Assembly: GCA_016713525.1 (NCBI GenBank) | Contig: JADJOZ010000001.1 | Coordinates: forward strand, 310,001 to 374,000 | Source: Bacteroidota bacterium | GTDB lineage: Bacteria > Bacteroidota > Bacteroidia > AKYH767-A > OLB10 | Length of the DNA stretch: 64,000 nt | Direction of reading: 5' to 3' | Part shown: positions 9,841-19,838 of the stretch, piece after piece | How positions within the stretch are numbered: the stretch's first letter is position 1 | Layout of the letters: every line of letters begins with the position of its first letter | Made by a program: the position numbers and the translations under genes | Notes under the pieces: generated by a model | Seen by the model: only the letters and a program-made list of their open reading frames with translations | What the model was told of the DNA's origin: nothing | Database searches by the model: none

Positions 9841-9892
9841 CCCTCTCCAGCATTGGCATCCTCCTCTGTGGAATATTTCGGACTGGAGAGGG
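9841..9892. repeat. 52-base hairpin repeat, copy 4
   Basis: Arms identical to the other three; loop of the CTCCTCTGTGG type, as in copy 2 (7966). Confidence 0.9.
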
Positions 9893-10199
9893 AGGGAAGC
9901 GGATTAAGAATTAAGAATTAAGGATTTTTTCCATCTGAATAGTAGGACATTATTCACTATTCAATTCTTGTTATTCAATATTCAATAAATGTATCATGAA
10001 GACAGGCAGAATTATAATTCAGCAGCAGAAATATTAATTTGTGTACTATAACAGCTTCAAAATATTGAATAACAAATATTGAATATTACAAATTGAATAA
10101 GGAAAAGGGAGCAATATAATATTCACTATTCAATTCTTGTTATTCAATAGTCAATAAAAACATTTTGAGAACGGGGAATCACCAACTTTAGCAGCTCCA

Positions 10200-10625
10200 A
10201 AATAAATCATAAATGAAAATCGAAATCTTGAAAGTTATCTTCTAAACACTTATAACTTAAAACATCCATTTGAACACCGGTAATTCATTCTGCCAAAGGC
10301 CCCCAACTTTTAACCTACAACTTACAACCCTTCGATCCGCCAACCGGCGGACTCAGGGCGGCGCTTCAACCCTTCGACGGCGATCAGGGCGGCGCATAAG
10401 CACATTTGCAAATTAGCAAATATAAAAGCAGTCACACCTTTTTTCTAAGGAAAAACAATCATCAAATTACCAAACCACCAAATCAAGTGCACTCACATTT
10501 TTCTGCTGTGAAATAAATAATCAGCACCCCTCGACTTCGCTCTGGGCGGCGCATCAGCACATTAGCACCCCTCGACTTCGCTCTGGGCAAGCATCAGCAA
10601 ATCAGCACATTCCAAACTAATCAAC
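10200..10625. repeat. REP-like palindromic intergenic repeats
   Basis: No gene. It contains TCCGCC-AACC-GGCGGA (10336-10351) followed by CTCAGGGCGGCG, a second CCTTCGACGGCGATCAGGGC unit, and two CCCTCGACTTCGCTCTGGGC units near 10526 and 10567. The first is the inverted counterpart of the element at 46381-46408. Such short GC-rich elements in AT-rich spacers look like dispersed REP-type repeats. Confidence 0.75.
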
Positions 10626-10659
10626 TTGTTGTCCTGGTATCTATCAAATCAAGACTGGA

Positions 10660-11628
10660 TTACAAAAGCGAAGAAATAATCTTCTCCACGCTCACCCCTT
10701 CGGCTTCAGCTTTATAATTTTTAACTATGCGGTGACGGAGAATGGCGGGTGCTACAGCTTTTACATCTTCAATATCGGGTGCATATTTGCCATTGAAGGC
10801 GGCATGGCATTTTGCTCCCACAACTAAAAACTGAGATGCGCGTGGTCCTGCTCCCCATGAAAGGTAATTGTTTACCATTTCTGTTGCAAGGGGTGTATTA
10901 GGGCGTGTTTTGGTAGAGAGATTGACGGCATACTGCAACACATTATCAGGAATAGGAATTCTTCGGATGAGTTGTTGGTATGCAATTATTTGTTCACTGG
11001 TAAGAATTTTATCGAGTGCTGGATTGTAATCGGAGGTAGTATTTTTTACGACTTGAATTTCTTCCTGAACAGAAGGATAATCGAGCATTACATTGAACAT
11101 AAAACGATCGAGCTGCGCTTCCGGCAGGGGATAGGTACCTTCCTGTTCGATGGGGTTTTGAGTAGCCAATACAAAAAACGGATTTCCCAATTCATACCGT
11201 TTACCTGCAGCAGTAACAGCACGCTCCTGCATGGCTTCCAGAAGGGCTGCCTGCGTTTTTGGTGGTGTACGGTTAATCTCGTCAGCCAAAATAATATTGG
11301 CGAACAGAGGGCCTTTAATGAACTTAAACTGGCGGCTATCATCTAATATTTCAGTTCCGATAATATCGGAAGGCATTAAATCGGGTGTAAACTGGATTCG
11401 GTTGTAACTGAGGCCAAGTACACGGGCAATGGTATTCACCAAAAGTGTTTTCGCCAAACCGGGAACACCAACAAGCAAACAGTGACCCTGACTGAAAATG
11501 GAGATGATCACATCTCTCACTACTTCATCCTGACCAATAATTACCTTACCAATTTCGGATCTTAACTTTTTATAATCTGCTACCAGTGCATTCATTGCCT
11601 GCACATCGGAGGGGTTATTTTGACTCAT
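10660..11628 (-). CDS. MoxR-family AAA+ ATPase
   Basis: 322 residues, full length. Walker A is GVPGLAKT (about 57-64), Walker B is IILADEINR, and the sensor region is LATQNPIEQEGTYPLPEAQLDRF, all characteristic of MoxR. The C-terminal lid domain includes WGAGPRASQFL. MoxR ATPases act as chaperone-like factors, often with von Willebrand A-domain proteins; none is seen here. It is the last gene of a minus-strand run with three PPIase-type genes, starting 9 bp after the preceding stop, which points to a role in envelope protein maturation (inference). Confidence 0.95.
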   Translation of the reverse strand: MSQNNPSDVQAMNALVADYKKLRSEIGKVIIGQDEVVRDVIISIFSQGHCLLVGVPGLAKTLLVNTIARVLGLSYNRIQFTPDLMPSDIIGTEILDDSRQFKFIKGPLFANIILADEINRTPPKTQAALLEAMQERAVTAAGKRYELGNPFFVLATQNPIEQEGTYPLPEAQLDRFMFNVMLDYPSVQEEIQVVKNTTSDYNPALDKILTSEQIIAYQQLIRRIPIPDNVLQYAVNLSTKTRPNTPLATEMVNNYLSWGAGPRASQFLVVGAKCHAAFNGKYAPDIEDVKAVAPAILRHRIVKNYKAEAEGVSVEKIISSLL

Positions 11629-11637
11629 ATCTGAAAA

Positions 11638-12986
11638 TTATTTAAGTTTTTCAAACCAATGTCCGAGATTCGAACATGATTTGTAATCATCTGCTACCTG
11701 AACAAAGGTGGTACTTTTTTTCTTTTTAACCCAGTCGGTTAGTGCTTTGTTTTCTTTTTCTGTAAGTGTTGCTTCCTGGATTCTTTGATAATCGGTGCTT
11801 AGATCGGCTTTATGTGGTTGCGAACGTGTGCGCAGATAAAGAATACGGAAGGCAGTATTTCCTTCTGCAGAAAGTGATTGAATGGGTGCTGAAATTTCGC
11901 CCACATTCATTTTTTCCAATTGAAAAAATACAGTAGGGTCAACTTCATCGGTTTCAAATCGGGTTGTTCCGTTTTTTTGATTCACAACATTACCACCATT
12001 GTACCTCGATTCAGAATCGTTGGAGAAACGTTGTGCTGCTTCTGAAAATGTTAATGAATCAGATTTAATTGCTTTGTAAATACTGTCAGCTAAAGTGAAA
12101 GTCTGGTTAATTTCACCCGGACCGAATGAGGGCTTTAGCAAAATATGTCTCACATTAATTTGTTCCCCGCGACGTTCAATAAGCTGAATGATATGATAAC
12201 CGAATTTAGATTCTACGATTTCAGAAACTTCACCTTTTCGTAATTTGAAAGCTGCGGCTTCAAATTCAGGTACCAGATCACAACGATTCACAAATCCAAG
12301 TTCACCACCATTTTTTGATGAGCCATCAATGGAATATAAAATTGCCAACGTTGCAAAATCTTCACCATCGGCAACACGCTTTCTGAATCCTTCTAATCGT
12401 TCACGAATTCTGATTTTTCTTCATTGCTGACCGGAACATTAATTACAATTTGTGCATATTCAATTTCGGCATTAATAAAAGGGAGACTGTCAGCAGGAAT
12501 GCTGTTAAAAAATGCACGTACATCGGCAGGTGACACAGAAGCATTCTTAGTTACTTTGCTTTGCATTTGCTGTGAAAGGAGCTGATCTTTGATAAGGGGT
12601 CTGAATTCATCACGTATTTCGGGAATACTCTTTTCATAGTATTCTTCCAGACGTGCTTCCGACCCAATTTGATTTACCATGTATCCGATTCTTCGGTCAA
12701 GCTCATTATCAACCTGTGATTCGGTTACTTCAATACTATCTAGTAAAGCCTGATTGAGCAAAAGTTTATTGATCAGCAACTGGTCTATGATTCTGCATTT
12801 AAGTTCGGGATCTGCAGTTGTTCCCTGAGCAATAATTTGCTGGTACTGCGATTCAACTTCTGATTTAAGTAATGTTTTTCCTCCAATAACAGCGGCAACC
12901 TGATCAATAATCTGTTCTGGTTGTGCCAAAAGCATCTTTGATGTGCTCAGCAAAAAACACAAGGTCAGTAAATAGTACTTAATCAT
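11638..12986 (-). CDS. SurA-like periplasmic peptidyl-prolyl isomerase (frameshifted)
   Basis: About 450 residues after repair. It has a signal peptide (YYLLTLCFLLSTSKMLLAQ), a SurA N-terminal chaperone domain, then parvulin domains (GELGFVNRCDLVPEFEAAAF, FGYHIIQLIERRG, then VRHILLKPSF). The frame is broken in the T5 run at 12414-12418 (minus-strand A5); one more A gives EEKIRIRERLEGFRKRVADG and continuous translation. The start at 12986 (ATG overlapping the previous gene's stop region) fits a signal peptide better than the longer frame from 13022. Likely folds outer-membrane proteins in the periplasm. Confidence 0.85.
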
Positions 12987-13890
12987 AAATTTCAAATTCA
13001 TTTTTTTTGAGTGCTTCATCATAGGCAGCTTTTTCCATTTCTTTAATAAGCATCAGTTTTCTGCCATTGATTATAAGGTTTCGGATATCCTCTCTCACAA
13101 AACTAAGGGGAGAAAGACTTTCCCGGATTTTCATATCTGCTATTTTTACCAGATATAAATTAGTACTGTCTTCGATTTCAATAAATCGGTTGTTTCTGAG
13201 AAACGCTTCTTTATCGTATGTTTTAATAGGTACTTTCTTTAACAAATCATCAAACAGCAACCAGGTTTCATCGTCCAGATGGAAGTCGGATGCAAACTGA
13301 TAACAATACTCCTCAAGTGCAGCCCGATCTTTAGAACTTGATGACCGGTACCATTCCCGGGCTTTTTTCAGCTTTGGAGCATCTCTGTTTACTCTAAGGT
13401 AAAGAACTTTAATAATATTGTCTTTGAGCTCAAAATTTTGCTGATTTTCAGCATAATATTTCTCAATTTCCGGATCTGTTACAACTGTATCCAGTCTTTG
13501 ACGGATCAATTCCGTCTCGTAAATGTAGGTAATAAGTGAATTCCGGTATTCTTCCAGTTTCTTATCTACATCTTTCTTTTCTTCTTCCAGATTCGTTTCC
13601 GCTTTATTCAGTATAACCTGTTGCTTAATCCAGCTCTGAACATAATTGGTAACAATCAAAACACTGTCTTCACGAGTTGTTCCGGGAGTAAGCATTTTGC
13701 GGATATCTTCAGAATAAAGAAATTTATCATGTACCCTGGCTACAGCATTCCCCGGTTGTTCCGGTTTCTCTTTTTTGAACCATTGACATCCTGAAAATAA
13801 AACACTGAACAGGAGGGCAGATAATGCCAATGCCCCGGTACTTCGGGGCAAAGAGCATTTTAAATGTGGTATGAAAGAGTTTTTCAGCAA
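12979..13890 (-). CDS. Lipoprotein of the SurA/PpiC type
   Basis: 303 residues. The N-terminal hydrophobic segment ends LLFSVLFSGC, a lipobox-like motif with a lipidation cysteine near residue 35. The body resembles the SurA/PrsA N-terminal helical region (LVTNYVQSWIKQQVILNKAE); no clear parvulin active-site block is seen, so it may be a chaperone without isomerase activity. It sits between two PPIase genes, 11 bp after one and overlapping the next by a few bases, so the three are surely co-transcribed. Probably anchored in the inner or outer membrane facing the periplasm. Confidence 0.8.
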   Translation of the reverse strand: MLKNSFIPHLKCSLPRSTGALALSALLFSVLFSGCQWFKKEKPEQPGNAVARVHDKFLYSEDIRKMLTPGTTREDSVLIVTNYVQSWIKQQVILNKAETNLEEEKKDVDKKLEEYRNSLITYIYETELIRQRLDTVVTDPEIEKYYAENQQNFELKDNIIKVLYLRVNRDAPKLKKAREWYRSSSSKDRAALEEYCYQFASDFHLDDETWLLFDDLLKKVPIKTYDKEAFLRNNRFIEIEDSTNLYLVKIADMKIRESLSPLSFVREDIRNLIINGRKLMLIKEMEKAAYDEALKKNEFEIYD

Positions 13891-13901
13891 CTATACAATC
13901 A

Positions 13902-15862
13902 CTATTTGCCTAATGCATTAAGGACATCTTCTTTCACAACAACAGGATATTTAGCCCTTAGTTGCTTGATCCATTCTTTTTCCAAATGATTTTGGTAATC
14001 AGCAGTAATTATTCCTTTCGCCTCATCAAGTGATTTTGGTGCAGGCTCCAGTATATTGATTACATCTACAAACACAACAGAATTATTCTTCTGCATATTT
14101 GGTGATAAACCTTTTTGCCAAACAATGCTATCAATGATATCATTTTCTCCTTTGACAAATTTGCCATCTTTGGTATTCAGGTTTAACTGAGAATCTTTAT
14201 TGATGGTTGTAAGAATTTCAACCATTGTCATTTTTTTTTAAGTAATTTTCTTGTTTTAGATGCGATATCTTCATTTGCACAAGTGTAAATGATAGCATCA
14301 CAACGGCGATCCCACATGTAGTTATTTTTATTTGCATCATGGAATGCAACCAGTCCGGATGAATCCTTAACAGCTTTCGACCATACTTTTTTATCGGTAA
14401 GATCGAATAGTAAAATTCCATCACGGTATTCCTGCATTAAAGCTTTGAAGTCAGGATATTTATTTTCAAGCTGACTCTCTTCGTAATTCAGACATGATTC
14501 ATCTACAAACTGATTGTACAAAGAATTGCCAATTTGTTTTGGAGTGGTATTTTTTTTTTTCGCCTGGTGATTATTGATGTATTTTGCGAAATCTTCCTGA
14601 GTGTAGGTTTGAGTACCAAGAGTAAACAATGGTTTATTGAACCCTTTTACTTTTTCAGGTGACCACTCACCATTTTGAAGGGTTGTATCCAAAGCATTTA
14701 TAAACAGATCTTTATTTTTTGGAGTTTCTTTGAAACCATAATCTTTCTTAATTCTTGAGATCATAGAATTCTTACTTACTTCGGCACGGCTATCGCGGGC
14801 AACCTGAGTTTTCAGTTCATTCTTTTTCTCTTCCATGGAAGGAACAGCTTTTTTCTCAAGACGTTTAATGATATGCCATCCATAACTGGTTTTTACCGGC
14901 TCAGAATAGTCACCATCATTTTTCAAAGCAAAAGCAGCTTTCTCGAATTCAGGCACCATTCTTCCTGTTCCGAAAGGAGGGAGGGCACCACCTGATTTAG
15001 CAGAACCTTTATCATCTGAAAATTTAGTAGCAAGATCTTCGAATTTATCGCCACCTTTTAGTTTAGCATAAATTTCATCAACTTTTGCTTTTGCCTGTTG
15101 TGCAATTGAGTCAGCAGCATTAGCAGGCGATTTAATCATGATGTGAGCAACTTTAATTTCGCCTTGTGCATCACGGATATCAACAACTTTAATGATATGA
15201 TAACCGAATTTGGTACGAACAGGCATCGATACTTGTCCGGGTTTGGTATTGTATGCAGCAGTTTCAAAAGGATATACCATTTGCATTCCTGTAAAGTATC
15301 CTAGGTCGCCACCATTTTCTTTAGCTGATGGATCTTCTGATGAATCGCGGGCCATCTTTTCAAAGTTAGCACCTTTAGTGATGAGGTCTCTGATTTTCAT
15401 TGCTCTGTTGTAGGCAGCAATAGTATCTTTTGGAAGCGCATCAGGTGCAACATTCAATAAAATGTGGCTGGCTCTCACATCCTTTTGCATTCTTTCATAA
15501 GCTTCTTTGATCAGCGCATCAGTCACTTCCTTGTCGGTCATGTAAGGCTGAGCCAATTGCTTGCGGTAACCGCGTAACTCATTCACAAAAGTCACACTGG
15601 TATCCAGTTTTTCTTCTTCTGCTTCTTTAACTTTTAATTTGTAATTGATGTACAGTTCAAGGTATTCACGAACATCTTTCATGTCGTATGCGCCTTCCTT
15701 GTTGTTGTTTTTCTTGTACACTTTTTCAAATTCCGATTTGGTAACCGGAGTGCCTGCGATGGTCATCAGCACGGGATTGGTTGCCTCTTGTGCAACTACC
15801 TGGCAAAAGTTTCCTGCCAAAGCAAATAAAAGTAAACCTGAGATCAGTTTTTTCATAATCAT
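13902..15862 (-). CDS. Peptidyl-prolyl cis-trans isomerase with two parvulin domains (frameshifted)
   Basis: About 650 residues after repair. Signal peptide (KKLISGLLLFALAGNFCQVVAQ), an N-terminal helical chaperone region, then two PpiC domains: first with RASHILLN, GGDLGYFTG and FGYHIIKVVD, second with VAHIMIKSP, SGGALPPFGTGRMVPEFE and YGWHIIKRLE. The frame breaks in the T9 run at 14231-14239; one extra base joins LLKKK to MTMVEILTTINK and adds the C-terminal 110 residues. First gene of the PPIase-MoxR operon. Acts in the periplasm on outer-membrane or secreted clients (family knowledge). Confidence 0.88.
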
Positions 15863-15964
15863 GTTTGGTAATTATAATATTGAGTGTTAAGGGGATGCAA
15901 ATTTAATAAAATGATTGGCATTTCCACATAAAATGGAACCAAAGCTATTCAGAATAAAATGAAA

Positions 15965-17433
15965 TTATCGTGAATAATTGGGTGCTTCGCGAATAATAGT
16001 GACGCCATGTGGGTGACTTTCTCTCACGCCGTTCATTGTAATGCGGATAAACTGGGCATTTTGAAGGGTTTTTATGTCTTTTGCCCCGCAATAACCCATG
16101 CTTGCGCGTAAACCACCGATCAGTTGATATACCTCTTCGGCCAAAGTTCCTTTATAGGGAACTCTGCCTACAATGCCTTCAGGCACCAGCTTCTTGATAT
16201 CGTCCTCTGCATCCTGAAAATAGCGGTCTTTTGAACCTTCCTTCATAGCTTCAATAGAACCCATTCCTCTGATTACCTTGTATTTACGACCTTCATAGAT
16301 GATCGTTTCTCCGGGTGATTCTTCAACTCCGGCAAATAATGATCCGGCCATAATGCAGCTTGCACCGGCAGCGATTGCTTTTGGAACATCGCCGGTAAAC
16401 CGGATTCCGCCATCCGCAATTAACGGAACACCTGACCCTTTTAAAGCCCGGGCGACCTCCATAACAGCTGTAAGCTGAGGAACTCCGACGCCGGCTACTA
16501 CCCGGGTGGTACAAATAGAACCAGGTCCGATTCCAACTTTCACCGCATCGGCACCGGCTTTAACTAATGCTAAGGCGGCATCAGCAGTTGCAATATTTCC
16601 AACTACAATATCAAGTTCAGGAAAAGTTTTTTTGGCAAGCTTCAAAGCATTAAGTACGCCTTTCGAATGACCGTGAGCGGTATCTATCACTATGGCATCA
16701 ACTCCTGCATTTACCAAAGCATGAACCCGGTCGAGCATATCGGGAGTTACACCTACTGCTGCGGCAACACGCAAACGACCGATTTTATCTTTACAGGAAT
16801 TTGGTCTCGATTTGTATTTGATGATGTCTTTATAGGTAATCAATCCGATCAATCTGCCCTGACGATCGATTACAGGAAGTTTTTCAATTTTATAATCCTG
16901 TAAAATAACTTCCGCTTTTTGCAGACTGGTAATTCCTGTCACGGTAATGAGATTTTCTTTCGTCATTACCTCCCGGATAGCTCTTGAATGTTGCTTTTCG
17001 AAACGAAGATCACGGTTGGTTAAAATTCCTACCAGCACATTTTTGCGTTCACAATAGGAATACCACCGATTTTGTTCTCCTTCATGATAAGCAATGCTTC
17101 GGCAATGGTGGCATTCTCATTCATGGTGATCGGATCCACGATCATGCCGGATTCAGAACGTTTTACTTTTCTTACTTCAGCTGCCTGATTGGTAATGCTC
17201 ATGTTTTTATGAAGAACTCCAAGACCACCTTCTTGTGCCATTGCAATTGCCAACGTTGACTCCGTAACGGTGTCCATGGCAGCAGAAACAACCGGAACAT
17301 TGATTTTGATGTTTCGTGAAAACTGACTGGAAATATCTACTTCTCTGGGCAAGATTTCAGAGTATGCAGGAACCAGCAATACATCATCGTAAGTTAAGCC
17401 TTCGCCAAGAATCTTTACTGCAGCTTTTTTCAT
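15965..17433 (-). CDS. guaB: Inosine-5'-monophosphate dehydrogenase (frameshifted)
   Basis: Oxidises IMP to XMP in guanine nucleotide synthesis. About 490 residues after repair. The N-terminal part has GLTYDDVLLVP and VVSAAMDTVTES; two CBS domains follow (MIVDPITM..., LITVTGITSL...); then VDTAHGHS, GNIATADAA and the catalytic loop GPGSICTTR with the active cysteine, then IADGGIRFTGD and GCIMAGSLFAG-type text. The frame breaks in the T5 run at 17040-17044; one more base restores IVNAKNVLVGILTNRDLRF. The start is placed at 17433 (MKKAAVK) because a TACCTTTG promoter element lies at 17489-17482, inside the longer frame. Loss of this gene would be unexpected, so the break is suspect. Confidence 0.93.
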
Positions 17434-17481
17434 AACAGCTATCGGATTTAAATCAGGAGGAAAAATCCTGGTTTTGGCATG

Positions 17482-17489
17482 CAAAGGTA
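17482..17489 (-). promoter_or_regulatory. guaB promoter, -7 element
   Basis: TACCTTTG on the minus strand matches the Bacteroidota -7 consensus TAnnTTTG about 50 bases before the guaB start at 17433. No good TTTG is seen at -33. It supports the shorter guaB start. Confidence 0.5.
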
Positions 17490-17531
17490 GCAAAAATGAT
17501 CACGCTTTTCTGCCGGGGTATTATCTTATTA

Positions 17532-19604
17532 TTAACGAAGGAGGGTAATCGTTCCTGTTCGTCGTACTTCCTTCTTATTGAAACCTTTAAAAACTAAAAG
17601 GTAGGCGTAAACTCCGGTTGGGGCATCGTTATTCTCAAAAGTTCCATCCCAACCCTGATTCGGGTTTAAAGTGCTGAAAATCAATTGTCCCCACCTATTA
17701 AAGATTTGCAAAGAGTAAGTTTCCGGGTCATCATAAATGGTAACCGGCACAAAAACAGGATTCAATCCACCCGGAGTAAAGGCATTGGGAATATAAGCGA
17801 CTGCCTGTTGTGGTGCGCATGCCTGATTTGAAAAAGCACTATCCAACAAACCAAACACATTTACAGAATCTTCAACAGCCTGCACCACATAGCACAGATT
17901 TCCATCGCCACCCGGGAAAGCCGAAACATCATCGTTGTAAGTGAGTGTATCACCATTTACCCATGCAAATGGAGCAGCATCTGTCACACCATTAATTACC
18001 CTGTAAATAGCATAAGTTCCGGGGTCGTTTGTCCATCCTGTATAAGTAGACCAAGAAAGTGAAGAAGATAAATTTTCCAACGCATCAGCAGTAAGCAAAA
18101 CAGTTCCTGCAATATTGCTGAAAACCTGTTCACCACCACAACTATCGACTGCTGTGATCTGATAAAAACGTCGTGCTGATTCAGCATCTGCAAACAAGTC
18201 GGTAAAGCTGAAATCAGCTATTGGAGCAAATGGAAGTTCATCAATTAAGCTAAGTACACCAGTTGCGCTGTTTCCACGATACAAACGATAAGAAACAACA
18301 TCGCCCGCAGGATCCACATAGCAATTAACCTGTACAGAAGTGCCAAAAACACTGGCTGAACGTATATATAGAAATGATGGTTGTACGAAAATATCGGCGA
18401 CAACTGAAACCAGATTTGATGATGCGGTTTGAGCACTTGTCCCTAAAGCACGAACAAAAAATTCATAGGTATCATTTTGTTGTGTTAATATTTTCTGATA
18501 GGTCAACACACCCGGAGGAACAAAACCATCACGGACCCATGCTCCATTGTTGATACGATACCAAATCTCATATCGCTGTAATCCTCCATTCATATTTTGA
18601 TAAGCATTCCATTCCAGCGAGGCCGTTGCAAGACATTTATCAAATGAAAGATCGAGCAGCATAGTATTATGATTAACTGCAAGTGAGCCAAGATTCCGGC
18701 AACTGTCGTAGGCCGATACACTGAATGTTTCTACCAGATTAGAAGCGAGTGATGAAGCGTATGTAAACTGCAAAGAATTAATACCTGTAACAGATCCGAT
18801 TGAATCATATGATGTTCCATTGTATTGATAGATAACATAGCCTTGTGTATCGGCACTTGAATCGGCCAACCATGAAATAGTTGCCAGTCCGCTTAACGGA
18901 TCAATACTTACTGTATCAATGAAAGTTGCAACCGGACCATTTACATCGCGAAAAAGTTCGCCATCAATGGAAGAGCCTGATGAGCACCCTGATAAATCAC
19001 TTTGCGTAACCCGGTAATTTATATATTGATTACAAAATATATTGGTATCAATTGTTGTAGTATCAATTAATGTTTTAAATGGTGAAAAAACACCATTTGA
19101 CAATTCTTTGTACAGCGTATATGCGGAACCGGTAGAAGGCAATGGGGGATTGTGAATTCGGTTCCAGTTTAGTCGAACAACTTCATTCGAAAGTGCTGTA
19201 ACAATCATGCGAATGGAACGAAGTGTATCAGAAGGAACTGAATACAGCGAGCAACAACCTTCTCTTGTTTTGATATAAAAATACAAACTTGCTGTATTGG
19301 CATTTACTCCAGTGATAGTTGTTGTGAAGGTTGTAAAGCTAAAAACACTATCAATTGGAACATAGGGCCCATTCAACTGATTGCTCATAAAAAAATGGTA
19401 GCCGCCAAACGAAGTTCCTGTATCAGCAGGAGCAAGCCAGTTCAAGGTAATTTCTCCGGAACTTTCAACTGTAATGCATCTGATTTCCGGTGGGGTAATC
19501 TGTGCAGAAGATTCAGAAACATTTATTACAAATGCTATAAGGAAAAGCATCACCAAATTCCGGGTAAACAAATAATGAACAGAAAGGTGAGACAGGCGGA
19601 ACAT
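17532..19604 (-). CDS. Secreted multi-domain protein with T9SS type B sorting domain
   Basis: 690 residues. N-terminal signal segment (NLVMLFLIAFVINVSESSAQ), several fibronectin III-like beta domains, and a C-terminal gliding-motility-associated (CHU_C, T9SS type B) domain from about residue 605: IPNAFTPGG, LQIFNRWGQLIF, GWDGTFENNDAPTGVYAY, ending GTITLLR. Residues 30-230 resemble residues 450-655 of the giant protein at 19839-27194 (VPSDTLRSI versus VPSDTLRTI, and the NYRV/AYRI-SGCSS blocks), so the neighbours share a module. Exported through T9SS and attached to or released from the cell surface; no enzymatic motif. Confidence 0.9.
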   Translation of the reverse strand: MFRLSHLSVHYLFTRNLVMLFLIAFVINVSESSAQITPPEIRCITVESSGEITLNWLAPADTGTSFGGYHFFMSNQLNGPYVPIDSVFSFTTFTTTITGVNANTASLYFYIKTREGCCSLYSVPSDTLRSIRMIVTALSNEVVRLNWNRIHNPPLPSTGSAYTLYKELSNGVFSPFKTLIDTTTIDTNIFCNQYINYRVTQSDLSGCSSGSSIDGELFRDVNGPVATFIDTVSIDPLSGLATISWLADSSADTQGYVIYQYNGTSYDSIGSVTGINSLQFTYASSLASNLVETFSVSAYDSCRNLGSLAVNHNTMLLDLSFDKCLATASLEWNAYQNMNGGLQRYEIWYRINNGAWVRDGFVPPGVLTYQKILTQQNDTYEFFVRALGTSAQTASSNLVSVVADIFVQPSFLYIRSASVFGTSVQVNCYVDPAGDVVSYRLYRGNSATGVLSLIDELPFAPIADFSFTDLFADAESARRFYQITAVDSCGGEQVFSNIAGTVLLTADALENLSSSLSWSTYTGWTNDPGTYAIYRVINGVTDAAPFAWVNGDTLTYNDDVSAFPGGDGNLCYVVQAVEDSVNVFGLLDSAFSNQACAPQQAVAYIPNAFTPGGLNPVFVPVTIYDDPETYSLQIFNRWGQLIFSTLNPNQGWDGTFENNDAPTGVYAYLLVFKGFNKKEVRRTGTITLLR

Positions 19605-19787
19605 ATAAAATGAATATTATAACGAATATCTGTTAAGATTATTCTCCTTTTTGTTGCATGCAAAATTAGCAATAAATTGGTTATGAACTATTACGGTAAA
19701 AATCGGGTTATTGCAAATTCCACCGGCTTTATCTATGATGGTGATTTATAGGATGTTGCCGGTTGTTCCGGAGCAGGTGTATTAAAA

Positions 19788-19819
19788 CAGAAAGGCTTCC
19801 TTTTGGGGAAGCCTTTCTG
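19788..19819 (-). terminator. Rho-independent terminator of the giant T9SS gene
   Basis: Perfect 13-bp stem CAGAAAGGCTTCC / GGAAGCCTTTCTG with a six-base loop TTTTGG. On the minus strand it follows the stop of the gene ending at 19839 by about 20 bases and is followed by TTTT. Confidence 0.9.
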
Positions 19820-19838
19820 TGCATTTAAGATTGATTAA

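Larger units (their letters stand above)
9319..10196. repeat. Gene-free AT-rich repeat zone, right part, with ~600-bp tandem duplication
   Basis: Resumes the repeat zone after the IS5 element. The phrase GGATTTTTTCCATCTGAATA near 9327 recurs near 9923, followed by matching sequence for about 270 bases, so the block is tandemly duplicated with a period of about 597 bp; the second copy breaks off near 10196. It contains hairpins 9624-9675 and 9841-9892 and several TATTCAAT-type palindromic phrases. No gene is seen. Confidence 0.8.

Noticed and set aside
7321..10196. Replication origin in the AT-rich repeat zone
   Set aside because: No dnaA, no DnaA-box cluster and no plasmid replication gene; the AT-rich text is explained by dispersed repeats and an IS element.
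12986..17433. Real loss of guaB and the folding genes
   Set aside because: Single homopolymer changes restore full-length, well-conserved proteins; consensus error is more likely.
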